Assembly: GCA_964057225.1 (NCBI GenBank)
Contig: OZ059896.1
Location: forward strand, 16,690,501-16,754,500
DNA: 64,000 nt
From: Auanema rhodensis
Taxonomy: Eukaryota > Nematoda > Chromadorea > Rhabditida > Rhabditidae
Direction: 5' to 3'
Made by a program: the position numbers and the translations under genes. The notes under the pieces were generated by a model that was not told the origin of the DNA, did no database searches, and worked only from the letters and a program-made list of their open reading frames with translations. This document shows positions 24,101 through 36,487 of this stretch, in pieces. Numbering within the stretch: position 1 is the stretch's first letter; every line of letters begins with the position of its first letter.

Positions 24101-24413
24101 GCTGTTGATTTTTATTGGAACTTAAGTTGTTGCAGCTGATTGAAAGCTAGAAAAAAACCTTTAACGGCTGATGTATAGCATTCATTTCTACATTAATGAT
24201 TTTTCTTTTGTTTGTCATTCAAGGAATTTAATTTCAAAAAAAAAAAAGATTTTTAACGTGAATTACGTGAACGCTCACTGTCTTCATTTGTCAGCTTATT
24301 CCTGTGTTTGAGATTGGCAGAGGCTGGTTGCATTCAACTCACTTGTCGTCTGGTAAGTTGAGGGGAGGAATCTCGATTCCGCTCACAATGATTTTTTGCT
24401 CCGTTGATGTCAT
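21151..24413 (-). CDS. SLC41/MgtE-type magnesium transporter, complete
   Basis: Eleven exons, 5' to 3': 24413-24343, 23302-23152, 23061-22885, 22837-22703, 22639-22523, 22417-22349, 22297-22166, 22080-21957, 21906-21772, 21654-21509 and 21342-21151. Phases close to 482 aa. SLC41 proteins carry two MgtE-like halves and move Mg2+ across plasma or mitochondrial membranes. The first half shows LLGLKGNLEMTL and SRLST, the second GVGGNLVGVQASRIST. Each half also has the ion-path motif: NPDNIVTP with GDVVTLGIL, and DPDNSAIP with GDLIGAVLL. The N-terminal 75 residues are soluble and Pro/Ser-rich. Intron 1 is about 1 kb, whereas the rest are mostly about 50-70 bases with a few of 100-230. The second SRLST is preceded by Gly where the family often has Ala (TLGSRLST). 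A TTTATCAG lies 17 bases upstream of the start. Confidence 0.92.
23346..23369 (+). repeat. (CA)n microsatellite in SLC41 intron 1
   Basis: About eleven CA units lie within the first intron of the SLC41 gene. No function is implied. Confidence 0.9.
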
Positions 24414-25205
24414 CTTGATTCTGTATAGCCTGATAAAGGAATTATTAATCTTTGCATATATTTATAGTTTATAATATATAATATTATTAATAGAAATATT
24501 TACCTATCAGCAAGCAATATTAATCTATCCCATTTATGTGATTTCGAAAAGCTATTTTCGACACAAAAAGTTCGAAATCTTTTTTGCTGAAAGTATAACA
24601 CATGTCATAAGTATCAAAAAAATAAGAACAAAACCAAAAAAATACTTAAAGTAGTTTGAAAAACGAATAAGAAAAAAATTGCTGAAAAAGCGATGACACA
24701 CGTTTGAAAAGAAAAACATGAAGCCAATCTCAAACAAATTTTAAAGAAACTCATGGTGATATGATTTGGATTAAGAATTCTAATTACAGTGCGATTCAAA
24801 AAAAGAATAAATCGAATACATGAACTTTATGAAATTAAATTTAATATTTTCTTTTTTTTTACTTTCGCTCAATAAAAAAAAATTCTCAATGGACTGTATA
24901 TTATTGAATCAAAAATGAAAATATTCTGTGGGAATGTGTAAATGAAAACTTTGTAAAGATGATGAGTTTGTAAAGATCTTAATTTTAAAAAGCAAATAAG
25001 AGCTCAAGAATTTTTGTCAAGCCAGGATTTTTCAATTTTTTTCCAGTTCGATAGGTGGGAATTTTAAAGATAAAGAAGAGAATTTCTCTAGAAAGACTTG
25101 AATCATCAATCAGTTTGTTCTTTAGTTTATAGAAGAAGTAGTTAGTATGATCACATGTAAGTATATTTTGAACCAAATAATGAGTTGAAATATAGGTTTC
25201 ACTAC

Positions 25206-25263
<58 letters not shown>

Positions 25264-28200
25264 TCTTTCTTTCTCTCTCTCTTTCTCTCTTTCTTATAAA
25301 TGAGTATGAACATGTATCTCATTATTTAAAAATAATTTCACGGTGATATTCGGGATAACCAGATCAACCATAGAAGGAATCCCGAAGTTGCTGGTGAAAC
25401 GAACATCTGATAAAAATCCAAATGAAGCCCGAAATCACGTAAATAATTATAAAAACTATTTTTTGCTTGGTTTATTGAGACAAAAACGTTTATATATAAT
25501 CTATAGTGAAGTATGAAAATAGGAAGAAAATAAAGTGATGAAAAGAGTAACGAGAGGCGAGACTGAAATGAATTTTTCACGGAAACTTTGCCAATTTTTC
25601 ATTAACTTTGCTGAGAACAACGGGATGAAAGGATGAAGTGAGTTGAAGAAAATAAAAAAAAAATAAAGGAATACACATGAAAAAGTCAAAAGGAGAAATG
25701 GAGAAAAGGAAAAATAACGACAAATGCATGGAAAGACAGAAGAAAATGCTGATTGAGTGCAATGTGTGACAGAAGAAAGAATGGTCTTAAAATCTTCTAG
25801 TGGCTTCGGTGTGCTGGATAAGAAGGAGGGGAAAAGTAAAAAAAAGGCTTGTGAAAGTGAATAGAAAAAGGAATAAAAAAAGAAAAAAAGGAAGGAAGGA
25901 AGACGAAGAAGAAGGAAACCTGATGTCGAAAGGAAAATGAGGATGACTGATTTCGAAAAAGTGCGAGAAGCTGCTAGATGAAGAAACATCGAGCTAGACT
26001 GGGAGAGAGGCAGGGCTAGCAAGTGAAGAAGAAGAAAACGGCAATTTTTGGTTCACACGCGATGTTGTAATGGGAACAGACGACACAAGAGCAGGGAGAG
26101 AAGATGAAGAAGATGAAGAAGAGAAAGAGATTCAAATCAGAATCTATCTCGCTCTTCTTCGTCTTGAAGTTCATATCATGGACTCCAAGCGATGCCATAA
26201 TTCTGAAGATTGAATTGTGAGAAGACGATTTGTGGTCAATGGTTGACGAAGAGTTCTCAGAATGGGAGCATGATGAGTTATTCAGGAAAAATGCGTTCAA
26301 ACTCAGTCATCAGGTGATCTGATCTGACTATATAGACTCGTTCGAGCACATGATTAGAAGAAATACAGCAATTTCAGATTGAAAGATGTACATAGATGAG
26401 AATGTAAAAGCAAATCAAAGAATATGGGAATGGAAATGGGAGTTGTGAAGAATGGTCAAAAGAAGAAAAAAACGGAAAATCTAGACGTTTGAAATGATTT
26501 ATAAAGATGATATGAATGCCTTTCGGGTCTTTATCTATTTATCATAGGCAATTATCAATGGTTGAACATTGCCGTTAAGATTGTAATTTTTAATTTTTGA
26601 AGCAAAAACTATCAACAGTGAGTATTTTTACAGAAAATAGGATATAATCTTTGAAGCATTGATGCTTTCATGGGATGACAGAGCATAAAGTGTGAACGGT
26701 TCATCTTACTATCTCCTCCTCTCCATCATTCCTTCTTCCTCTTCTTCTTCTCGTTTTTGTCAATTTTGCTCGTCTTCGCTTGTCATTTTCCAATTGTAAT
26801 CAGAATCAAGAGTCATAAATATGACTCAGTTTCATATTTTATATTCTTGTACCAATTAGAGATTCTATATCAAATGATTTTGACATAAAATCAAAACAAA
26901 ACATATTGGTATTATGACACAAGTATGAGTAAACGATAACAGATTAACTAAGAGACAATATGAAGGTGATATCGCTTGACACAACTAAATAGCAGCTTGA
27001 TGACTGACAGACAGAAACACAGACAGAGCTGAGTATGAAACTCCAAAAACAGACTAACGCCCACGTTGACTTCCTAGCTAGGAGATGGCACAGCTGTCGT
27101 TAGAAAAGAGATTAAACTTGTTTCGAAGCCAACTTGTGAAGCTAATAGATTTGATCTAAAAGGGTGGTGGTTAGAAAGAGAAATAAAAGCCATGAGAATG
27201 GATGTTATGCATCTGCCTTGCATACATGTTGTTTCAAAAAAATGTTGTCTTTTGATCTCTCTCATTCTCCTCTTTTTTCGTTTTTTTCTAATAGTCGTTC
27301 GGGAAAAGGGATCAAAGTGTGAGTACGTGTTGTTTGAACATAATGAATTTTTTTTCATTAAAAATGATCTGAGTCAACGTTTATCCATAATCGTTAGTAA
27401 AATTATATAAATAATAGAATAAAATAATTACTTCTGCAACTGTAATCAGTGTTTTTAAGAAGATTAAGAAATAAAACAAAAAGAGGAGAAGAAAACTGAG
27501 AGATCAAGAGATATAACAAGAGCTCAGCTTGAAAGTGAGAATCAGAAGTACGAGACAGGGAAACAGCTGAGTTGTTGGTGGGAAACGATTTCCCGATACC
27601 TTTTTGATCAAATAGCAACTAAAGATAAAGCAATCATAACTTGTGAATAGATTTCATATTATGCTATTGAATAAAACGCAAATCTTGTGATTGTTGACGA
27701 ACGTATCAAATGTCCAGATGTTTCATACCTCGGAAGTGCTTGTATTCTATTCAATTTCATTGGCTTTGCTGCTATTGCTGCCTCATCATCAGCAGCAACA
27801 ACGTCATGATCATCATCCGCAAAAGCAATAGCAGCATCATCAACATCAGAAAAAAAGAAAAGAAAAAAGTAACGACAAATCAACATAATCAGTGTGCGGA
27901 TGTTCTTCCTTTTGTGAACTTTTCACGCCTGCATGCGTATTCTAATTGATGTTATGCAAACCTTGCAGAGCGGTTGTTCTCAGTTTCAACTTTTATTTTC
28001 TCCAATTATAATTTTTTTTGATTTATTATCGTTTCACAGCGAAATATATAAATAAATGTTTTAGTTTTATCATTCAATTGAATTTCAGCTTTAGGTGAAA
28101 AAAACATAAAAAATAAGAAAAGGGGGTGGATGTTTAAGATTCTTCTCAAAATGTGAAATATAACGAAATTTATATTGAAGTACATGAAGAATGTTTAAGG

Positions 28201-31200
28201 CTAGCTTAGATGAGTTTTTAAAAGAAGCAGAAGTCAAATATCGTCTATCTAATATGAGGAGGCGAAATAAGATAGAGAGAAGCGAATTAAGAGAAATGAT
28301 TTAGGAAAAAAGGGAGTGTACACGAGAGAGGACAGAGATAAAGCTTTGAATTCTTATACTGAAAGCCTGATAATAAACTAAATAGGAAAACGTAGCCATA
28401 CAATTCGAAATAGATTAATACTTGGATTATGATATGCGTTGAAGGTAGATGAAGAAATGTTGATGAGAAACATACTTAGTTATAAATAATATGATGAAAT
28501 ATATTGATGATAACGTTGAAAAGAATGAGAACGAAGTTGCGATGACAACAGTTTACAGGAAATTCAAGATGTCTGAGTATAGATGTGTGGATGGGTGTGC
28601 TTACTTGAATATTCCAAAAAAAAAGGAAATTAGAGAAGAGATACTTCCTCTTGGCAAAACAAGGCATATCACGTGGCAGAAGATTTGTTGGATCAGGAAA
28701 TATTGAGAGATTGTTGAGGCTAACGTAAGGAGGGAATCGGGAATCAAACAAAAATAGAAACAGCATGCGTAACTAGAGAGGAACAGCTAGTCAGAAAGAA
28801 CGAAATAAAGAGAGGGAGGAGAAGATCAGCAGGGGGATACTAGCTGATATCCATGTATGCTTCATGCTAGATGAGAATGTGATGAATGTGTTGATGAGAC
28901 GGATTGGTGAAGTTGACAAATAATCTGCCAAAACTACAAGAATCCTTTACATCTTCAAGATAAATATTTGAGAAAAAAAAAAGAAAAAAAGAAGAGAAAA
29001 CACGAATTGCCGAAAAGCATAATAGAAGGATGTTTAGTTGCCAAGTTTCGGCTTTTGTGAAGAAAATAAAAAGTGTCGAAAACTGAGGACTTTTTCGGGT
29101 AGACATAGCTCGATTTGAAAGAGAGATGAAGCACAGACCGGGGTTATGGAGTTGAATGGGATGTCTTTCTTTCTGTGACAAAAGAGAGGAAGGAATGACT
29201 AGGGGTGGGATGTGAATAGACGAAATAGAGTCAGAAATATGGAGAGCAAAGAGATAAAATAGAGAGAAAGAAATATCTAGTAGAGAAATGAGGAAATAGT
29301 GTGATTAGAACGAGAGAAAAGAAATATTTTATGAAAGTGTATAAGATTAAAAGAGGGATTGTGAGAGAAAAAGATTAATGACATGAGAGATAATATATAT
29401 GATAGAGTGAAAGAGGAAGTGAGAATGTGAGACAAGAAAAGATAGATAAAGGCCTAGTAGAGCTAGGAGGGCAAAAGGTTGAACGGAAAAAGCTAGACAT
29501 TGCTGGACTCACACAATGAAGTTGAAAATGGTGGACAGTGACAGACCACGACGGATATACACATGAAAAATGAAGAGTCAATAGGCTGGGGTGGTGCAAA
29601 GAGAAAGTTAGCTGTCATGTTGTCCATGAGCTCCAAAAAAAGTTCTATTATTTGAGTGTTTTTGACAAAAATGTGGTGAATTGAGAAAATAGAAATGCAG
29701 AAAAATGAAGGAGAGGATGTGGTTGTAGAAAGATAAAAGAAAGAGAGGGTAAGAGCGAGCGAGAAAAAATAGAGAGAGAGAGAGAAAGAAAGAGAGAAAT
29801 TTGTAAAAAGATTAATGAAAAGTAATAGTAAATCGTCCTCATCATAACGCAACACGAGAGGATTCGCGTGCTCAAGCATCTGATCGAAATCTGCAAAATT
29901 GGCTGACAAAAACGAGGAGGGCAGAGAAGACATATTGGTAATATTTCAAATGAATTATTTAGAAAATGAGAAAAAATTCCTGAATTTCTTTTGGTTGTGC
30001 AGTAGCAAACAATGCAAATTTCTTATTCTATTAGAAATAATAAATTGTAGTATTAAGCATGTATATATTGAGATATAATATAGATAGTTTTTCACAATAA
30101 AATCAAATAATCTTTTTTTGATGCAATGTAAAAGTTTGTAAGCTTGTATTTTACGTTTAATTATCGAAAAAAAACCATTATTTTCAGAGTGCAAACTAAG
30201 AACAAATGAGCAAAATTTCAAAGATTATAATGAACGACATACATAGAATATACAATTCGTTAGGTCTTGTCGTCGTTGCTGTTGTCAGCAACGGTTGTAC
30301 TAAAATGGTTATGAATTCAGTGTATAGGGACACATACATACATACATATATACTATTTTCTTCAATCGCATATCAAAATTTTTTCTGAACTTTTCTAAAC
30401 ATTTGCGGTCTCTCCTTCTCTCTATCTCTCTTTCTGTCTCGTTAACTTTCGCTCTATCGCACCCTTCTCTCCTCCCTTCTCTCACTTCCTCTATTTCAAG
30501 TTGTTGCAAAACCTGACATTGAAGCTTGATCTTTTTTTTACTTTTTCTTAAATAAACTGAATAATGTTGTAGACAAAGTTAGTCATGAAATAACATAAAC
30601 AAAAGAAAAGTATGATTGTTTATTGAAAACTTTCTTTGAAAAAAAAGAAAATCAAAAGAAAACGCAAATATGTGTTTTGCAGCATCTTAATCATAATATA
30701 CGAGAGCTTCAATCCATAAAAATTTTAAACAAAGAATATTGCTGTTTAAATTTTAATTTCAAAAAAAAATCAAAAAAAAAAGCGGAAGTTAATAATATCA
30801 AAATGTCCATATAAAATAAATTTTATTATATAATTAATGGACACAAATTTGAATAAAAACGCATGAATTGATTCAAGTGAGAATGTATGGAGCGTTGAAT
30901 TAGAGACATATGCCTATGTATATATATATATTTATATATACATATGTTTATGATTAATAAGCGATTTATAATATAAAAATGTTAAGATGTTGATTCAAAT
31001 ATAGAAGATTATGATATAAATTAACTATAAACATAATTATAAACTGAATTATAATCAATATGAATATATTATATTATATTTCATCAATTTTATAAATCTC
31101 CAATTTACTTCATATATCATGTTCTATTCTAACATAAAAATATAAATACATATATGTATATATGTATTTTCTTCATATTAATTGGAAGCAAACATTTGAG

Positions 31201-33285
31201 TTAAAACAAGAAAATATGCATTTTAAATCTTAAAATAGACAATATTTCAAGTTATATTATGCTGAAATGAGATTATTTGTTTTCTGTTGATTTGCTGCAA
31301 TGAGTCCAGCCTGACAAACAGTTTAGTTAACATGGAAAAAGAAATTTTTTTTCAAATTATCAGATTTCATGTGGTAATATCTAAAAAAATATTATTTTTT
31401 CCTTGAATAAGCATTAGAAAATAAGGAAATTGATTGAAAAAATAAATATATTTTATAGAAATAGTGTTATATTTCATATGAATATTATAAGTTGGTTTAG
31501 GTGAAAGATTTTCAAATCAACAATGTTAAACTATGCGAGTTCATTTAGAGTGCTGAACATCGATGAGAAGCGGTTGCATTTGCAATATAATTAGTATTTA
31601 TTTGAAATAAAATAAAATATATATACATATCTAAAGAAAAACATAAAAGTAATAATAAAAAATAAATGTAAATATATAGGATAATAGACATTTATAATAT
31701 GAAAATAATATATTTTTTTATATTTTAAATATACATATGTATATATATATATGTTCTGAAATAGAGATATACACGCACATATAAATCCATATGTATCACA
31801 TGAATATATATAATATATATATATTAAATATGTATGTATATACATATCATTAGCTTTCATTGAAAAAAATATAAAAAAGTTTTTCCTTCCCTTAAAACTT
31901 TTGCAAAAGAAAGAGTTTTCGATTTTCAAAAACGTACTCCTTGTTACGTTTACATTTGAGATTAGCTCAAGTAGTTCACTTTATATAATATTTTCAAAAA
32001 TCTTGGCAAAGAACGACGAAACAACAAAAAAATTTTTCTTTAAGCTATTTTTCATTCTTTTTATTTTATTTTAATTTTATCAAATTTTATTAAATAATAC
32101 AATGAAAAATGATTGTTATTGTAGTATTGAAATAAAAAAAAAGCTAAAAATAATACATATTTTGCTATATTATATATTACTATATATCGTATAAATAATT
32201 AGAATTAAAAGTTAAATTAGTATAATCGTTCGAAAATAAAGTGAATGTCATTTATCCATTTCCCCTTTTGGATATAAGGATAATCAAAATCATTTTATAA
32301 TCTGAGCTATTGATAGTTTTTTTTTCTCAGATCATCAAGTTTTTATATTAAAAAAAAACAAATTATATGATATCATTTTATAATATAATATATAATACTT
32401 TAACATCATTTTACAATGTTTGAAATACGTCTCAAATCATCTGAAAAAAATGAAAACTGCAAATGTTGAATGTGTTAGAACAGATGAAAAAGGTCAATCG
32501 TTTTGAGAGGAAAAAAAGTTTGGCAGCTGGTATAAGTTCATTCAGATCTGATATGTCTTTGCATACTTTTTTTTCCTTCCAAGTTTTAGTTCGAAGATAC
32601 ATTTCAAAATATTCTGAAGGACATTTGTCTTTTTTTGTTTTGTTCTCAAAGAATTCTTTTCATTTGTTGAAATTAGGTGCAGATGAACGAGAACGTTTTT
32701 GACATTCCATCGTATGTATTATATGGCTCTAATAGATCAATGGCTTCAAAAGTACAATAGTACAATTTGAGTTCAAATGTTTCATTTTTAAATTTAAAAT
32801 CTTGGAATGAAATTTTTTATTTTGATAGGATACGTTTGAATAGAACAAACAATACCAACATTAGGAAGAAGATAGGGAAAAAAACATTTGTATGTATAAA
32901 TTAGATCATCTTTTTGTACAGACAATTATGAAAAAAAGTATTAACTATAACATATAGTTAATACTTTCTTTAAAAAAAATGAAACAACTTTCATGCTATT
33001 TGATAACGAAAATGTCTAATTCAGAAAAAAACGAATTCAACTGGAATGAGCAAAAAGGTTAGAAAATGGACGAAAAAAAAACAAAAAATCTAAGCTACTA
33101 CTGAGAACATGCAATGGAGAAGAAGAAAAAGAGATGACGTGTAAGATTTTTCAAAATGAAAAATGCTTCTGTTTGTCTATATAAAATGAATAACTGAACA
33201 AAGGAGAGGTGTGTGTGTGTGTGTATGTAAGCTACTTCAACGGAGTGAGAAAGAGGGAGATTATGCTAACTAATGCTTCAAAAAC
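24414..33285. other. Long gene-free, purine-skewed region
   Basis: Almost 8.9 kb without a gene model I can support. From about 25500 to 30000 the plus strand is rich in A and G, which removes stop codons on the minus strand and produces many long but low-complexity open frames (Ser/Phe/Leu-rich, e.g. 25501-26022, 26016-26300, 29493-29933). None has splice partners or a recognisable domain. It contains a (CT)n tract, and TATA-like runs near 30920-31860. Candidate content is upstream control sequence for the SLC41 gene or decayed repeat DNA. Confidence 0.45.
25208..25295 (+). repeat. (CT)n microsatellite, interrupted
   Basis: A nearly pure CT run with a GT interruption at 25251 and CTTT variants toward its right end. 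The minus-strand frame across it reads only Arg/Glu repeats and is not a gene. Confidence 0.95.
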
Positions 33286-36200
33286 TTAGAGTTTGTATGG
33301 AGCGTCAGTCTTCTCTTCCTTGACTGGCTCTGGCTGAATATCATCGTAATGAGCTTCTTCTTCGCTGTAGTCGCTGCCTTGATGGTTGTAGTTTTCAGTG
33401 GCAGCTGGAACCTGTTGAGGAGCGGGGGTAATGGCTGGAAGTGGAGCTGGTACTTCAGGTTCGTCATGGATTGGTTGTTCCTCTTCGTGCTCTTCCTCAG
33501 GTTGTTCCTCAGGTTGTTCTTCATGCTCTTCTTCGTGTTCGTTGTTGTATCCTTCTTCCTCTTCTTCCTGTTCTTGCTCTTGCTCTTGTTCTTGTTCTGG
33601 CTCTTGTTCTTGCTCTTGTTCCTCTTCATGATGTTCCTCTTCATGATGTTCCTCTTCATGATGTTCCTCTTCGATGTGCTCTTCCTCAATTTCTTCTGGT
33701 AATTCCTCGTGGTGTTCTGGGTCAGGGTGGTATGGAATAATTGGGGTTGGTTCAGCAGGGTGGACTGGCTCAATTGGGTGAACTGGCTCAACTGGTCGAG
33801 TTGGGTGAACTGGCTCAACTGGTCGAGTTGGATGAACTGGAGCAATAGGGTCAACGAGTTCATACTCCTCAATAACTGGGATTGGATCACTTGGATGTGG
33901 CTCGGCTGGTCCTACTGGTTCTGGGTGACCGGTACCTGGTTGAATTGGGTGTGGGATTTCGTATGGGATCTCACGGGGGTTGCTTGGCTAAAGATAAATA
34001 ATTTATTTACTATACTAGAAAATATTAGGCTACCTCTTTGACTGGCTGGAATGGAGCTGGTCCTTCGTTCTAAAAAAATTAAATGAGATTCATATATCAA
34101 TAGAAAACACATAACATATAGTTAGAGAACAAAATTATAGTTTATTAGTATAGCTTTGAAATTGCAGTTAGTATAAGAATGCTTGTTATAATCCAAAAGC
34201 TTCATCTCCATGAGTCATTTCTAGCTCAAATCCCATATTCCTTTCCGGACAACCTATTGTATACTTACGTATGGAGCCAATGTGGCAGGTTCAACATGAA
34301 TCTGTTGTTGACGGTTAGCTGTTGAAGTTGATGGTACGAAGAAAGCTTCAGGATTCAATAGCTCTGGCTCAACAATCTTAGACTCCGTTACATCAACTCT
34401 CTCTTCAGGATTTGGGGCTACCTGTCTTGATTCGCCATGAGTATTTGTGATAATTTGAATGTTATTAGAACCAGAATTAGAAGTTTCTGAGTCAATGTCT
34501 TCAATTTCATGACCATCAATATGTTTTGGTTTAATATTAAATTCTTCAGGAACTGGCTTAGTTTCAGCAGATGTGGTTACAACTATAGTTGTTGGTCTTG
34601 AAATTTTAGAAACAGTTTCAACAACATCTACATGCTTTTGAACGACTGGCTGAGCAGTAGCCACAAATACTTTTGATTGAGAGGTTTGAATTAACGGAGT
34701 TTCGGTTGCAATATTGTGTGAGCCAGAGGGTAACGTAGCAGGAGCTACCGTATTCTCAGTGATTATTGTAGCTCGGTTAGCGGTTACTGTAGTCCGAGAT
34801 GGTTGTGCAAAAGGTGCGACCTGTGAGAAGATTACGAAGTAATAAGAGAAGAAAACTGGTGCAATTAAAAGTTTTGTAATAATTTTTGTTAAAATTTGTA
34901 AATTAATAAAGAAAAGTGTAATTTTACAAATAATTTAAATATTATATATGAAATGGTTGAAGTTATATCACGGTGGTTACTATTTGATCATGCTATATAT
35001 CTATTTGTGAATAATACTCTGAATTATAAGTGAATTGATGTTTTTTGGTTACAAATGCTGTGAATTTTGTAAATTATTAAATTAAATTTGAATTAGTTAA
35101 AAGTTAAATGTAAAACTCACTCCTGGTACTGGTTGAGGAACGGTCTTATCTTCATATCCTTAAAAATTTTTGATTAGAATCAATTGTCTTAACAGGTAAT
35201 ATCTTACCTTCCTCAATGACGTGACCGGGTCCGACTGGGGTTGGGACAACAACTAAAAAAAAATTAATTTAAATTATTTTCTATATTTAAAACGTTGAAA
35301 CATACTTGTTGGGTGTACAATTACTTCTGGAACAGTTACTGTTGGTTGGACAACTTGGACATCATCTCCTCCGGTGGGGTGAACAACAGGTTGTGGAAGT
35401 TGACCTTCGTTGTATCCTCCTGGAGTATCGTGGTGTGGTTCAGGTTGTTGAGGTTGTACTGGGTGTTGTGGAATAATTTGGTTGTATCCAGCATCAGCAT
35501 AGTTTCCACCGAAACCGGCAGCAACTGGTCCCCCAACTTGTACTACAGATGGAGCAGCAAAACCTCCTGGAGCAGCGTATCCCCCAACAACTGGGGCAGC
35601 GCCGAAAGATGGTCCCTGAGCGTAACCTCCGACAACTGGGGCAGCTCCGAAAGATGGTCCCTGAGCATATGCTCCGGCAGCTGGAGCAGCTCCGAAAGAT
35701 GGTGCCTGAGCATAACCTCCGGCGGCTGGGGCAGCTCCGAAAGATGGAGCCTGAACATATCCAGAAGCAGGGGCAGCAGCGAAAGTTGGTGCTTGAGCAT
35801 ATTCACCAGCTGGGGCAGCAGCAATAGGTGGAGCTTGAGCATATCCAATTGGAGCACGGGGATAAGCAGCTCCTGGAGCTGCGTATGAACTAAAAATAGT
35901 AACATAAATAAAAGGATCTAAGAATAATTCCAGTTTTTTGGACTAAATCTAATTTGTAGCGAAATCATTAAAAGGAGAAGAGAAACAGAAAAGGATATCA
36001 CAATGTCCTTGAATTTAACACTTCGAAAATCATAAATGTTCGAACATTTATAGCTCGTAATCCGGATGTAATAGAAAGAACGTTTCAGAAGTCCAGAATA
36101 AGTTTTTGTTCAGAGTTTTAAATCTTTAGGGCGACATCTCAATGATTCAAAACTATTTCAGATATTTTTCAGCGAGTTGAAAAAAAACGGAATTTTAAAA

Positions 36201-36487
36201 AACTTACGGTGCGCAAGATGGAGCTCCGCATCCTCCTCCTCCTCCTCCTACGAGGCCTCCGAGGCTTCCGAGACCTCCGAAGCAAGCCAAAGAGGGTGAC
36301 GCTAATAAAGCGATAGCAAGAATCTAAAACAAAAATAAATTGAAATATAATTGAATGAATAGTTTTAGTTATAAAATAAATATTCTTCTAAATGATTAAT
36401 TCAATAGAAAAAAAAAAGAATATTTTTCTTCAAATTAGAAGAAAAAATATAAATGAAAGAGATATAAGAAATGCTTACCGCTGCCAT
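33286..36487 (-). CDS. Secreted Pro/Gln/Glu-rich repeat protein A, 693 aa, cuticle-like
   Basis: Eight exons, 5' to 3': 36487-36479 (only nine bases, Met-Ala-Ala), 36323-36208, 35889-35306, 35252-35208, 35158-35121, 34820-34269, 34069-34034 and 33987-33286, closing in phase. A signal peptide (IALLASPSLAC) is followed by a Gly-run and CGAPSCAP. Exon 3 encodes about six tandem 14-15-residue units of the type GYAQAPSFGAAP (residues about 55-140). Then come a Gln/His/Pro stretch, a Thr/Ser-rich exon 6, HPTRPVEPV repeats (about 511-540), a Glu-His block with EEEHH units (about 551-583) and a Glu-Gln run (to about 605). The tail has YSEEEAHYDDI. No enzyme domain is present. An extracellular matrix or cuticle role is inferred from signal peptide and composition. 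The downstream gene at 41170 is a diverged paralogue. CCA/GGA codon preference suggests high expression. Confidence 0.85.

Noticed and set aside
25501-26022. 173-codon minus-strand open frame with hydrophobic Phe/Ser/Leu composition
   Set aside because: Comes from the purine-skewed plus strand; no splice partners, no domain, low complexity.
33349-34041. Long plus-strand open frames, including a Ser/Cys-only frame
   Set aside because: They lie antisense to the last exon of repeat protein A, whose codon structure and splicing fully explain them.
35295-35888. 197-codon plus-strand open frame rich in Trp/Ser
   Set aside because: Antisense reading of the tandem repeat exon 3 of repeat protein A.
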